Source: Rotaria macrura (lineage: Eukaryota > Rotifera > Eurotatoria > Philodinida > Philodinidae). Taken from it: 64,000 nt of DNA. Below the pieces are notes generated by a model. That model saw only the letters and a list, made by a program, of their open reading frames with translations. It did no database searches and was not told where the DNA came from. The stretch is taken from the NCBI GenBank assembly GCA_900239685.1, contig OENT01000287.1, positions 62,001 to 126,000 on the forward strand, read 5' to 3'. Every line of letters begins with the position of its first letter. The stretch's first letter is position 1. Shown in pieces: positions 13,761-25,991 of the stretch. A program made the translations under genes and the position numbers.

Positions 13761-15698
13761 ATGATTAGTGGTAAAATTATTTTAAAATCAGCTACTAAAT
13801 TAACACTTGATCAAAGGTATTGAATTGTCGCTATGATTTCAATAGTAGTGAATGAGATGTTGTCAATTCTTTGAAATAGATTCAGTGAAATTGCCAAACT
13901 ACCTCCTCCAGCACCACCTCGTATTCAACAACAAACTAGTGTGACAATTCCAACGTCTCGACGAGATTTATTCGGTAACAAACAATCAGCCACATTAAGC
14001 ATTGCAAATCGTCTCAAAAAAGTAAATATAACGAGAATCTATATGTTTACATGAATTTGAGATGTAGTATTCGCTTTCACATTTAATTATCGAGATCATT
14101 GAAGAAGTTCGATCAATGGCTGTTAGAGTTCAATTGATTATCATCGTGTAAAAATAATTCTGCAGTTCATCGAGAGTTTTTCATTAATTGAGTCTCTGTA
14201 GGTTTTCGTTCAATGTAAAAGCGCCTTTAGAAAAATGGTCAATATTGCGAATAGATTGAAGTTGTTTGATCAAGACTATGAAAGAAATTCTCAAGAGCTC
14301 CACTTCATACTCTTATTAGATAACCAGAACTAGCTTGAAGGAACTTAAAAGTTGTTATTTCCTTTGATCTCAATGTTTTTTTCTTCTAATGGTGTGTCTA
14401 GTCGTATGATATTATCGTAATCTATAATTGGTAATTTATTTGTCTCTCTAGATGTTTAATTTCTTTTAAACATTAGGATCTGTCAGCAATAACAGAACTA
14501 TTACTAATCTTAACATAGAGATCAATTACGGGCTTATTTCATTTGTTCATAATTTAGATACACAGAGAAACGATCAATTCGGGCCAGTTATGAACACGAT
14601 AGAAACTAAAAACATTTGATGTCATAAGTGTAGTTATTACAATGAATTAAGAATTTTATTTGTCGAGTATGGATGAAGATAGATCAAGGGGGTAAAAATT
14701 AGACTCCTGAACTTCTTTGTACTCTCGGTACTTTTGAAGTACAGAAGTATGCTTGTTACCCCCTTGAAGTAGATTCGATAGTTATGAACCCAATGAACTC
14801 CACTTGCTTGAAAAATTGATAAGATCTATTAATGACCAAACGGTAGAAAAGAGTTGATGCTTCTGAACTCATTATTCTACTAATGACGAAGATCTTTTTT
14901 GACAGTGCCAAAAATACGATTTTAATCGATCTAAAAATGCTTAACACTCGACAAGCATTTTATGAAAATACGCATTGATTTTTCAGTAATTCATCAGAAA
15001 ATGTGTTTAAAACTGATCATTTTAATTTTAATTTGTTTCTAGAGAAGTATCAACTATAGACTTGGTCTTGGTAACAACAACAATGTTGCTGCTTCTAATC
15101 GTCAATATACAAATCTACGAAACCAACCTGTTTTCGAACGTATTACTTTTGGAAATCGAAGACGTGGTGGTCGTGGTGGTGGCGGTGCGAATTCTTATCT
15201 ATTTGGTGGACAAAGTGGTATGGGCTTACGGCTTCGGGGAGAAGGTCGCGTTGGAAGTATGTTTAGTAAAATAGGATTATTCTTGTGTATTAATAATTAC
15301 TTTCATTAGCACGTATATTCCGTTCTCGAACACGTGGCTATTTAAATAATAATGCAATCAGTCGATATGGTGATTATTCAAGACGTGGAAATAATAATAA
15401 TAACAAGAATAACCGAGGTCAACGTTTTGGAAATCGGTGAGAGAAAAGAAAGCAAAGTTAGATTCCTTCATTGTCAATGAATCAATTTCTTTCATATAGA
15501 TCAACTCGTGGACGTTATAATGGTAATAAAAATTTTTCACGAGGACGCGGTAATGGTCGAAATCAAAATCGAAATAATAATAATAATAATAACAACAAAA
15601 ATAAAAATTTCACAAAAGAAAGTCTGGACAATGATATCGAAAGTTATATGGCACAAACAAAACTTGATAGTAATTCAATTGAAATGAACGCTATTTAA
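13761..15698 (+). CDS. CHTOP: CHTOP homologue (chromatin target of PRMT1), 245 aa
   Basis: CHTOP is a nuclear RNA-binding protein of the TREX mRNA-export complex and a substrate and partner of arginine methyltransferases. Five exons, 13761-13816, 13880-14021, 15043-15256, 15310-15436 and 15500-15698, join in phase to 246 codons with stop, close to the 248 aa of human CHTOP. The N-terminal motif KIILKSATKLTLDQRF matches the vertebrate start (VVLKSTTKMSLNERF), and the C-terminus TKESLDNDIESYMAQTK matches the conserved TKEQLDNQLDAYM box. The middle is Arg/Gly-rich (RRRGGRGGGG, RGRGNGR), as needed for PRMT1 methylation, but is interspersed with asparagine runs, including eight Asn near 15573-15596. 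Intron 2 is 1,021 bp while the others are 53-63 bp, and it contains a small inverted-repeat element. A polyadenylation signal AATAAA lies near 15957. Confidence 0.9.
14684..14771. repeat. Short inverted-repeat (MITE-like) insertion in CHTOP intron 2
   Basis: About 88 bp bounded by a perfect 12-bp inverted repeat, TCAAGGGGGTAA and TTACCCCCTTGA. Inside is a nested imperfect palindrome (ACTTCTTTGTACT opposite AAGTACAGAAGT). The G/C runs stand out from the AT-rich intron. It could be a miniature transposon or a structured RNA element in the intron. Confidence 0.5.
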
Positions 15699-17413
15699 TT
15701 AATAACAACTACGTAAAATAAGGAAAAAACAACCAATCATTGTCTTCTTTGTGTACTTATTGTTTGTGTGTATGCGTGTCTACAATGATGGATTCTTGTC
15801 TCTCTATTTCTTCCTTTTCTCCTCTTTTTTTTAATTTACCAACATACTATACGATGAAATATTACACATTTATTCCATCATCGCTATAACAAGACAAATT
15901 TAAAGAAAGGAGCGTATGATGGCATTTAATTGTTTTGCTTTATGATTCATGTTATATAATAAATCCTTGTCGAAAAAATTATTGTCAATTATTTAATGTA
16001 GAAATTCGAACAAAAAATGTATATATCTATTAGATTTTGGTTTTATGAAAAGCAGAGCTTCGATCAGGGTAAGAATCTTTATTTTTTTTAATCTATAGTC
16101 AAAAGAACAATTGTTGTTCAATGGATTTATCTACATTTTTTTTATAGATAACTAGAGAGAGAATAAAAGAATACCAATAGTTTGAGATTTGCAAAGAAAA
16201 CCGACTATGTTTTTAATGTTTGGAAATTAAAATGTTAATCAATTAATGCTACACGCTTTGTCAAGCGAATATAAGTAAGACGAATTTCTATTCATATATA
16301 ATAGTTAACAAAGATATTAGAATTTCTGTTTATTTTTCTTAAGCAGAAAAGTTGACATGATATTGAAACGCATATCTCAATCTACTTACGAAAAGATCAA
16401 GTGTACTCGTACGTGCCATTTGAGTTTATGTAAGATACTATGACATGCCGAATAATTTATGGCATTATTCGAAAAATTCCAAATTATTATTTCGGAAATG
16501 TTGAATTACTAGCAAAGAATTCTACCGAAAGCAAAATTTCGCGTTGATTTTATGATTTTAGAATTTATTGGTTATTGCTTAAGATAGAATAGAAAAAACT
16601 CATTTAAACGATATGAACTGGATGTCATTTTCTTTTATCTATTTACATGTATAAATATACATGTTCTTGTATGTCAATAATGAGATAGTAGTTTAGAGAA
16701 AATACCATAAAGCATCGACTAGATATTGTCTTAATTTGATCGAAGTACGTTAATGGTATATTCCTGATGCAAGCATGAGAGAAAAATCTATTCAGCTTTT
16801 TATATTGGTGGTAGTGGTGACAGCTGTATTCCATTTAGTATAATTAGGTTCTTTGTTTAATCTTTTGTGTGTTGCACCAGTTTTGGATGTCTATTGGGTC
16901 TTGTGACGTATAACTGCGTATCTTGATTCTGACAAGAGTTCGATTTTACACATATCAAGCGATGATAGTTAGTCAGTTCAGGTAACTTATGAGAACGACG
17001 TGTACATTACTAAACAATTAAAATTTGTACCTCTCGTTGTTGTTGCCTTTTCTGTATTAAGATTGATTTCATAATCATCATCAATAACTTTATATCTGTT
17101 TAGAATTTCTGGGAATTACAAAATTGCCATACAGATAGAATCAAACAAATCACCATCGTTAAAAAAATGTTGGTTTTCTTACAAAGAAAAACTTGTTTTC
17201 TATTTAATTGATATTATCAATCTATATCATGATCATACAATTATATTTAAATCAAATTTTATGAATCATCTAGTTGAGGGACGATATGACCAAGAAAAAT
17301 TGTGTTTTGAAAAACAACAAAAAGAAAATTTTCTTTAATAAATACAATCGACCATAAGGAAATCACTAGATGAATTCGATGCTTATTTTCGAATCGATAT
17401 TTTCTTTTTGCAA
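15699..17413. other. Intergenic region, CHTOP 3' side
   Basis: Holds the CHTOP 3'UTR and poly(A) signal (about 15957). The rest is AT-rich, with a short palindrome (CGAATAAT / ATTATTCG near 16450-16470). No gene seen. Confidence 0.5.
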
Positions 17414-17676
17414 TCATTGACTGGTATCATGTGTTTGTTTCTCAATAGTCTATTTCAAGACATGGGCAAATGCAAGTAAGAAGTACACTTAAATTCTAAA
17501 CGATTATGTGAGTAATTAACATTTTTTGAATGCATACTTACGATATTATCAGAAGAATTCTTCGATTCTTCTTCTTTATAATGACTATAAAGAGATAAGA
17601 TAGTATTTTTCGCCTGTGTAAATTGAGCAAAGGAATTTATGTTGACAGTGACAGTTTCTATGCAAGTGATGATCAT
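17414..17676 (-). CDS. Candidate two-exon small protein, 56 aa
   Basis: Exon 1, 17542-17676, starts with ATG (MIITCIETVTVN) six bases after a GAAATAG acceptor-like site (AG at 17683-17684) and ends at a consensus donor, GTAAGTATGC. Exon 2, 17414-17449, follows an acceptor CTTGAAATAG, continues in phase 0 (TIEKQTHDTSQ) and stops. The product is hydrophilic after residue 30 (HYKEEESKNSSDN). No family is recognised. Support is splice signals plus phase only. Confidence 0.3.
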
Positions 17677-17684
17677 GCTTGACT

Positions 17685-18704
17685 ATTTCCGTTGAAGTAA
17701 TAAACCATCACATTTCTCGAGATCACAGGCTCACTCGAATTTTGCAATTTTTTTCTTTTACCTGATCGTAGCCTAAAGCTCTGCTACGTTCAGATGTTTT
17801 GATCACATGATCCGTGAGTTTGATCTTTTACGATCGATTAAATGATTTTCGAACTACTACTTCTGATCTAACAATAAAAGTAAGGTTACATCAGTTAGTT
17901 GATGGATTAGATTTTTGTACATTTGATTAGTAGTGGTTTTAAATAAAGTAATGTACTAATATAATATCATGTTGGATTAAGCTTTATATCTGATTTGTAA
18001 TGTATATTTCAATTCTAGTAAATAAAGAGACAAAATAATCTGTTCGATTGTTATCTGATTTCGTTTTAAAAAAGCAAAGAACTTTGAAGAAAATAATTTG
18101 CGTCGTGTAAGTTCTTGTTTTTCACTAAAATTTATCATCGACAAATATGTGGAGATGGTGAAAACGAGAATTATTTTAATCGAAAGATGGCATGTTTACA
18201 TAGATATAAAATTTAGGTTTTGTTGAGTGAGAAATTTTCGAACTGGGTGGAGTTAAATACTGATGCTGTGGGTTCCAAATATAATTGACAATCCTGTTAA
18301 TATGTCATATTCTTGACTAAGTTTATTCAAAGAATAAATATTTTCTTTTAATTTTATAGCTAAAGGCACACAGTACTATTCTATCACTTGAATATGGTCT
18401 CTAGGCCAACGTGAAACTTGATGAGTGATTTATTCATTGTTCCATGCCAATGAACCTACTGAGACAGATCGTTTTTCAAATTACTGGAGCAAATCAAGCA
18501 TTCAATGAAACAATCAACTTAACTTTTCTCTTGATCTTTTAAGTTTTAATTGATACATTTGCTTTCACTGTTGTATTAAAAACACAAAGAAATATTTGAA
18601 GACAGAAAAAAAAAACTTTGAAAAAAAAATCAATATCATATCGTATTTGTTTCAAGTTGAAGAGGATCTTTCTCTTCCGTTTTTACACAATATGAAATTT
18701 TGTG
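17685..18704. other. Intergenic region, nothing recognised
   Basis: AT-rich, with no convincing exon, RNA gene or repeat seen on either strand. Confidence 0.5.
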
Positions 18705-20038
18705 TTAATCCTGAGTTTCATTAGACGACACTGGTAGTTCATTTTTATGTGCAGGAACTTGGCCATTATTTTTAGTTGTTGATAGTACGTCAGAAGTCGT
18801 TGTTGTATGTTCAATTGTATGCCGTGACGGTTGTCGTAATGAAGATGAAGTAACAACGGGCTTCAATTGTTTTGATTTCTCATATCTATAATATCTTCTT
18901 TTCTTTTGTGGATCGAATTGATTACTATTCTCAATTGGAAGACTTGCTGTCGATGTATCGGCTGATGCTTCATATCTGTCTTGTACTGTTGCACGATGCA
19001 CACCTGAGTCCGTTATATTCCAACGTTTTGAACTTGATATTGTAGGATCTACAGTACTTGAACGTCGATTATAATTACGAGCAGGTGCATATGACGGAAT
19101 ACAATCATAACCATTTAATCTACCATAACCAGAAGAGCCTTTTGTTACTAATCGACGATAATCATCAGCTAGAGGATCATGTAAATCTTTCTATACAACA
19201 ATTAAAAGGACAAGTGTCAATTTTATTTTTCTCATGGGTAGTTCTATGATATTACCGCCTTTGAGTATTTAGTGATTTTCGAAGATTTCACAGATTTTTC
19301 TTCGTGTTTAAATGAACTGTTGGGATCAATTTTTAATGTTTTACGAACAATATCCAAAACGACGGGTGTTTGAAAAAAACGTCGTAAATGTGGATCATCA
19401 AGTGGTTCATAAGATGGTATAATTGATGAACGACGACTTTGGTGTGCGGAACGTACAGAATCATTAACGAATGATTCTTCACGTGCGCGTAGCTCTGTCT
19501 CACTTTTGTCAGAACCATAAAACTCTGCTGAACGTAATGTAACGGGATAACCAAATTTTAAACGATTTAATTTTGATGTTGGTCTTAGTGGTCCTGCAGG
19601 CGATAGCTGCATAAAGAAAAGGAATTATATTATGAACGAAGAATTATATCTAGCATCTAGGTTCTAATTTTCATTTTGTTTTTAACTACATACCGAAATG
19701 GTACTTCTGGCAGCTGATCTATCACTTCCGTTCGATTGTCGACTGTGAGCACGTTGTTGACGATGAAGGGAAAACGCTGACGTATCGCCTAATTTCGATG
19801 ATGTCATACCACTACCTTTAATGCGTATTGAGTCAGGAGGTTTACCCCGAAATTTTAATGGCGGCAATGGAACATTTGAAGGTGTGCTTTGCTCAGAGGC
19901 TAATGATCGTCTTTGTTTGAGTTTAGCTTTTGAATTCGTTAATGTTGTAAGAACTTTTCTGTGCTGTAATTTAGCTCGAGAACCACCATGCGCATTTTGT
20001 TTTGGATCATACTGATAACTAAGTGTGGCTATCTGCAT
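18705..20038 (-). CDS. Unrecognised basic, Ser/Arg-rich protein (three exons, about 393 aa)
   Basis: Exons 19694-20038, 19256-19606 and 18705-19190 join with donors GTATGTAG and GTAATATC and acceptors TTTATGCAG and GTTGTATAG, all in phase 0, giving 394 codons with stop. The N-terminal third is basic (KLQHRKVLTTL, KAKLKQRRSLAS). The second exon has the best-ordered segment (DDPHLRRFFQTPVVLDIVRK), probably a helix. The third exon is disordered and rich in Ser/Thr/Tyr/Arg (KRRYYRYEKSKQLKP). No transmembrane segment or enzyme motif. The start is uncertain: AATGCAG at 20033-20039 could be an acceptor, so exon A may begin at 20032 and more exons may lie upstream. A cytoskeletal or ciliary linker is possible but unsupported. 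Confidence 0.65.
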
Positions 20039-21115
20039 TGAATCATATAATTTTTAGTAATCGGAATGTAATGTCTTTACTACAGTCAATGCTTCAAACA
20101 ATATGATGTCCAAAAAGATTGCTATGTCGACAAATTGTGTATGTATGAGTGATGATGACTATATATACAGTAAACACTCAAGCATCATACATATAATGTT
20201 AAAGTGTGATGATGCCATTTGTTGGCAGTAGCAGTTACCTTTTTTCTTGTAGATTTATATTTTTTTCTTAGACATGTACACTTCAGTAGAAATGAATTTT
20301 TCTTTATAAATATCTTGAAAAAAAAACAGTAATTTTGTTTTGAAGATGAAGACAGAATATGTATGTGAATTCATAGACATGAATTGATTTCATTCGAAGA
20401 GAAAAGTTTCTTTTCTTTTCTTTATTAATGATAGTATTACAATCATTGTTGTAAATTAGTTTTAAAATAGAAACTTGCTATGCGAAGAACCTCCCTAGGG
20501 AGTGTTTCACTGCACTTTGTGCCAAGAAAAGGAAATATTCGTCATTTGTTGTTCATATGTAATGGAAGAAATTCATTCTACTATCCAACATAGAAATCGC
20601 TAATAATCAATGATGAAAATAACAATACGCCATATGTCTACTGTCAAATATTTTCAAGACGTCGCTTGATTAATATACACTTAACATTCAATATTTTCCA
20701 GAAACGTATCTATTATACAATTGGTATTTATTCTATCACTAAAAAAGAACTGAGAAAGCTCGACTGCTAGATTTTTATTCTTTCAATACAACGATAGTTC
20801 ATACCGAAGATTAATTGATTCCCAAATACTGCGAGATGGCAAATTCATACGAACATATTTCTCACCAATATCGTTCGTAACAATATTATTCGATAAAGAA
20901 CGAAATCTTCCACATACGCGTAAATGTTAAATTTCGAAAAATGTACATAACTTTAAATTGCAAATTAGCTATGATTAAGCAAGCCACCCCCACACATAAA
21001 TGCGTGGCAACAGATTCTATAGGGAAAGAAAACAAAGCAGCAAAATATCATATTGATATTCTTTCTGATCACTCGGGAGAACCTAATCAGTAACGTATTT
21101 TCTAAAGTTCGAAAG
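20039..21115. other. Intergenic region
   Basis: AT-rich. Divergent genes lie on either side (minus at 20038, plus at 21116), so both promoters probably lie here. No specific motif identified. Confidence 0.5.
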
Positions 21116-21553
21116 ATGAATATATCTAATCGTTCAATACGTTGCCTACAAATAATTCTTACACTTTTCTATGGTCAAATTATTTCAACTGGTACATTTG
21201 AATATATTATTCAAGGTATCTGTGGACTAAAATTTCGTCTTCGATCAATATCAGATTCTATTCTTCTAATAATTCTTGGCTTACTTATGTTTGTATTTGT
21301 TCTACATGCAACTATTGCCTTATGGTCTTATCACTTGAAAATGTTTGTCATATCCGTAATTATATTAATTTCAATTTTTGTATTAACATTGGTAAGAAGT
21401 ATTATTGAAATTCGTTATATGGGACATCGTTCGATACGTACAGAATGGATTATAATACGTATCACCGAACATATAATAAAAGTGTTCGGTATTATAATTG
21501 GTATACTTTTTATTGTTGGTCTCAGACAAAGTCATAAAACACAGAACATTTAA
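21116..21553 (+). CDS. Unrecognised four-helix membrane protein, 145 aa, intronless
   Basis: The ATG at 21116 is chosen over the upstream in-frame non-ATG extension. Four hydrophobic segments are visible: about residues 10-32 (LQIILTLFYGQII), 43-66 (ILLIILGLLMFVFVLHATIAL), 72-92 (FVISVIILISIFVLTL) and 118-136 (VFGIIIGILFIVGL). Short basic loops lie between them (IRYMGHRSIRTEW), and the C-terminus is hydrophilic (RQSHKTQNI). Length and topology recall small tetraspan proteins, but no family signature such as a tetraspanin CCG or MARVEL motif is seen. Acceptor-like AGs occur just upstream. AATAAATAAA-type poly(A) signals follow near 21580. Confidence 0.6.
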   Translation: MNISNRSIRCLQIILTLFYGQIISTGTFEYIIQGICGLKFRLRSISDSILLIILGLLMFVFVLHATIALWSYHLKMFVISVIILISIFVLTLVRSIIEIRYMGHRSIRTEWIIIRITEHIIKVFGIIIGILFIVGLRQSHKTQNI

Positions 21554-23200
21554 AGATATTAAAAAAGAATAATTTTTAATCAATAAATAAATCTAATCTA
21601 TATGTACAAAAAAAAATGCATGAAAAGAAAATATTGAAATTTAGATGAAATATTTGTAGTCGAAAATCATTAACAGCATCAATAAAACCGTTCTCAAACT
21701 AAAGATTTATCAATCTTCTTTCAAGTGTATGCATTTGGGTCAAGAATAGAATTATAAACGATATCGATTGTGATTACTAATATTCAAAACAACATTCATG
21801 TTCTAACGATTTATGTTTATCGTATTGTTGGAGCTCATTAGCACAATGAACGTATAGATATACTGACGTTGATTAGTTTGTTTTTTGTCATATGTAGCGG
21901 GTCAATTACATATTGTATTATCAAATTTTTTAACGAGATTCATCTATTTCTACTCTAATTTATGAAAATCCATATCCATTGGGAAATCAGGACGATTCTG
22001 AAAACTTGTTTAAGATGTAGTAAACGTAGAATGTTTTTTTTACTCTGACTACCTGATAATCCATGATGAATAGTAAATGAAACGAAGAATATTCTGCTTA
22101 GGAAAGTCTCTTGTTTTTGAATATGTTTCATTCGTTGATAATAAACGATGTACATAGACATCGCTGGATCATTTGCAGCCAATAAAATTAATGGTGATCA
22201 TGAGAGAAGTAATATGACTTCCATGTCAAAACTAAACGTTTTCACTCAAACACTATCTTGAATTCTGTAAAAACTAAACAATTACTAGTAGAATTTCAAT
22301 TGAATGCATAGGAATCGCCTTGTAATCCATCTATTTTACATTTAAATCATTGACAGAACAGTTGATCACAATATCTATCATAGTTATAGATAGAAAATTA
22401 TGAAAGTTTTAAAGCATGTAATAAGATCGAAGTGTTCCTATTACTAAATAGTTTGGTTCATTTTTGTCTGAAAGTTTATCAAAATTGTGTACTTAACATT
22501 TAAGTCTGAACAGAATTCAGTAGTAAATGTGTCTAAAAATTCAACTGCGACATATTATTATATATTAATATTTCAAATAGATAAGGGGCAATCAAATTTT
22601 GTTCACACTTTCATTCAACGTACTTCGGTCTTTTAGTTAAACAATAAGTAAATACTCAGTAGTATTCTTGCAAAGTCGTGAAACTTACATGTAGAATCTT
22701 GATTTTTATGCTGCTCTCTGATTTTGTGTACATCGGCATGTCTAACTCTTAATGACTCTACGAAGAAAACATCTATTTTCTGAAATTTCATGTTGATTGA
22801 TTAGTTTTTGAATCATTCATGAAAAATCATCTATGATATTGGCTTCGAATTTCTAGGATTATTTTGTTTGTTGACACTTCATATGCTTCTATCTAAACTC
22901 TAAAAAAATAAAGACTAAGATAGAATGCAACTATCGAATTTTTCATGTACCTAAGTTCTGGAAGACGTTTAACTTTTTCAGAGAAATCCAGCTGTTTGAT
23001 ACTCTATGAGAAACTGTGTTCATAGAAAGAATTCAGCTCAAAATCACTCTTATAAAGAAACTGTAAAATTTTCAAATAATCTCGTCCGATACGTGAGATT
23101 TTGCATAAAATAAACCTTGATTATTAAGAGAGTATAGTGAAAGTTGTCCAAAATTTTGGAAGTTCATCAACAATAGATTTACTATTTTAGAAAGTCAGTA
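21554..23200. other. Intergenic region with one exon-like fragment
   Basis: Mostly AT-rich non-coding. On the minus strand about 21955-22190 reads as coding-like (LAANDPAMSMYIVYYQRM) and has a possible donor and acceptor, but the frames do not join cleanly. No other gene seen. Confidence 0.4.
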
Positions 23201-24330
23201 ACGTTACCAAATATGAAGAGAACCACAAATCCTGGTCATCTTTTTATTCGAAGACGAGTTCGCTCTTTCTCGGCAGAAAATGATGCTCAGGTGATGTTTT
23301 GAGACAAAGGCTCGGTGAGAGAACGGACGTACAGGTAGATACGCAGGATGTACTAAGAGAGACTACTTACTTGTCTTAATGTTCACTGAAGGAGCTGGAG
23401 AATCTGGAACAAGGAGATCCAGCAGGGATAGCATTGAGCATCCTATATTGGACTTAGTAAATTCGAAGAAGAAGCGCAAGTCACCCTTTCTGTCCTTACA
23501 CATAACGTTTGAAAGGCCGGAATATCCTGCTTTTGGGTTTTTTTCAGAATTTGTTGTTGTGTTATAAGGGAGATAGGGGACAGTATGAAATTCCTTCAGG
23601 AGAGAACAAATGAGACAAAGACTGGTGCTTCCATCCTGCTCTTGCTGTGCGGGTTATATTATTAGCATCTGATTTCTTCATCTGTTTGAAAAAAATTTTT
23701 TTAAAAGATCCGGTGTGTCTTCCTTCCGATATTGTGAAAGGTAATAGATGCTGTCGTAAACGACCGTTTACGAACGAATGCGTTAAAAAGCGGCAGTCGT
23801 TTTCTAAACCGTTTACAGTCATTGTTTCCGATCATTTACGGTGATATCCGACTATCGTTTACAGTTACCGTGTATTTACGGCGAACGTTTACGTGGATTT
23901 TTCACGATCACCGTTTACAACGATCGTAATTCATCGTAAGACTTCGTTTATGACGATAGTAAACGGTCACAAAAAACGTTTGCCGTTTTTCGCCGTAAGA
24001 AATAGTTATACGGCCGTGGCTGATCGACCTGGGAATGCATTCCGAAGTATAGGCATCAAAGAGACTCGCTGATTCATCCGAGATCGATCGTTCCGACAGG
24101 TGATTACTCCAGTAGCTGACAGGGAAGACGAGGAGAAATCGTCGTGTCATGATGAAAAATCAAGGAAATCGCTGGAACATGGAAGTAGTAGTCCTGTCAG
24201 AAACGTTCCGGATTATTTCCTGATGATTTTCGACCAGTTTCTGCTGGAAAGAACAAAAACTCACTTGAATTCATTGAGAAAAGACCAAAACATTTCCAGC
24301 TAGGATGCTGCAATCTAAAAGAAAGGTTTT
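23200..24330. other. Island with higher G+C and a CGTTTAC motif cluster
   Basis: About 1.1 kb with visibly more G+C and more CpG than its flanks. Between about 23750 and 24000 the motif CGTTTAC or its complement GTAAACG, and variants such as ATTTACGG, recur about eight times in both orientations. Open frames here (for example 23379-23567 and 24100-24303) lack recognisable domains. Most likely a non-autonomous mobile element or foldback remnant, together with the two hairpins that follow. Confidence 0.45.
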
Positions 24331-24548
24331 ATACGGAACTTACTAAGGTTCTTCCTGCGGGCACACCGAAAGAACCTCTTCCGGTTCAGTATTGAACTTT
24401 AAAAGGTTTGGTATTCAAGCGACAAAATCTTTCCGATTTAATCTTGAAAAGATTTTGTAGCTTGAATACCAAACCTTTTAAAGTTCAATACTGAACCGGA
24501 AGAGGTTCTTTCGGTGTGCCCGCGGGAAGAATCGTTTTAAGTTCCGTA
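24330..24548. repeat. Foldback hairpin, arms of about 100 bp
   Basis: Left arm about 24331-24432 and right arm about 24443-24547 are inverted copies with only a few mismatches (GGGCACACCGAAAGAACC versus GGTTCTTTCGGTGTGCCC), around a loop of about 10-15 bp. Transcribed, this would form a long stem. Part of the 23.2-25.0 kb mobile-element island. Confidence 0.8.
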
Positions 24549-24833
24549 GAAAACATATTTTTTTTAGAAGGTGCATCATTGTTCCGTTGATTTTCGATAC
24601 ATTCCTGCCGAAATAGCCCCAAATTGTCCAATTAGGACTCGAAACGTTAAGCTATCAATTTTTACTTTGAAAAACAGAATAGTTAATAACAGAAATCAAT
24701 CCTTGAACAATATTAATGATGGAAAGTAATTTAAAAGCTGGTTGTGGTAAAGTATAATCTTTGCGCTGGATAGTTCCCCAACGACTGATAAAGATCTAGA
24801 TTATCTATTTTATTTTAAAACCGGCAGATCGAA

Positions 24834-25020
24834 TGATACGCCCCAAATACAAGTCGTATGTCGGACGCAGAATTACGGACCGTACGATCATTAAAATAAG
24901 CCGTTTTTACAGCTGTACACTGTGACAACATGGCCATAAAACGGCCTATTTTAATGATGGTGTGCGGTCCGTAATTCTGCGCCAGATATACTGTCCGTAT
25001 ACGGGGCGTATATGGAACAT
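24834..25020. repeat. Second foldback element with imperfect inverted arms
   Basis: The left arm (ATACGCCCC, CGCAGAATTACGGACCG, ATCATTAAAATAAGCCGTTTT) is repeated inverted on the right (AAAACGGCCTATTTTAATGAT, CGGTCCGTAATTCTGCG, GGGGCGTAT) around a loop near 24915-24935. CpG-rich like the preceding island, and unlike the surrounding desert. Confidence 0.7.
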
Positions 25021-25991
25021 TTCGTTCAATCTGGGCGGGCATAAAAACTTGTTTAATTGATAACATGATGAATTCATTTCGTAAATTAAGAAAAATAATT
25101 CATGTTTTGACATTCGAGCTCTTGAAATTATAAATTTTAGTGTCACAAAAGGCATGTATTTTAAGTAGTTTGGATAATTATGTATTTCATCTTCGTCAAT
25201 ATGTTTCTCAAGATTGTTTAATCGAACTAATTGATCGTTTATTCAAGATCCTTCATAGAATTACTGACAGTAATAGTCCTATACATTATCGTCATTGATC
25301 TCCAATATTCATTAATTATTTAATTTCATCATTCGAATTTCAAATTGATTCATTGAAAAAAACAAATCATCATCACACATTGAAACTTAATGGGTAACTG
25401 CAAGCAGCTATAATGAAAAAGCAATTAACAAATACTGCGTTTTTCTCTTCCACTTCAAATCCGTAGGCTACATGAATACATAGATAGAGAATCCAATTGA
25501 AACAAAAGAAAAGAGAAATAAAATTGACGACAAACATGAGCGTCTTCTAATCATTTATTTGAAAACAAATCTGACGACAGATACATTAATCAACTGATTG
25601 TATCCGGAGAATATAGATAAAGGCAATATTTATTTAGATATCTTTAACTTTGGAGTAGATGTTTTCAACTCTATTGATGATCTGTACACAAAGAAAGTCG
25701 GGTTCATTCATTTGACATGTTCCTTTGGCTTTGACAATCAAACTGTATGCTGTAGGACCGATTTTGTATTGCATCATATGATAAACTAAGAACTATGATC
25801 GTGAATCAATAATGAAATAGTTTTAATTATACGTTTAGATGATAATATTATCGGAAGAAAATAATATCCTCATTTGAAGATTCTTATGAAAGAAAAAAGC
25901 GAAATACTTCATTATTTTCATTAAAAAACAAGGCAAAAGTGAAGAAAGTTCATGTATAGAATAATATTTTCTTCATATTGAGTAAAGAAAA

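Noticed and set aside
24600..24660. Hammerhead-ribozyme-like 3' half (GTCC-loop-GGAC followed by CGAAACG)
   Set aside because: The required CUGANGA core is missing before the stem, so it cannot be called even though hammerheads occur in rotifer retroelements.
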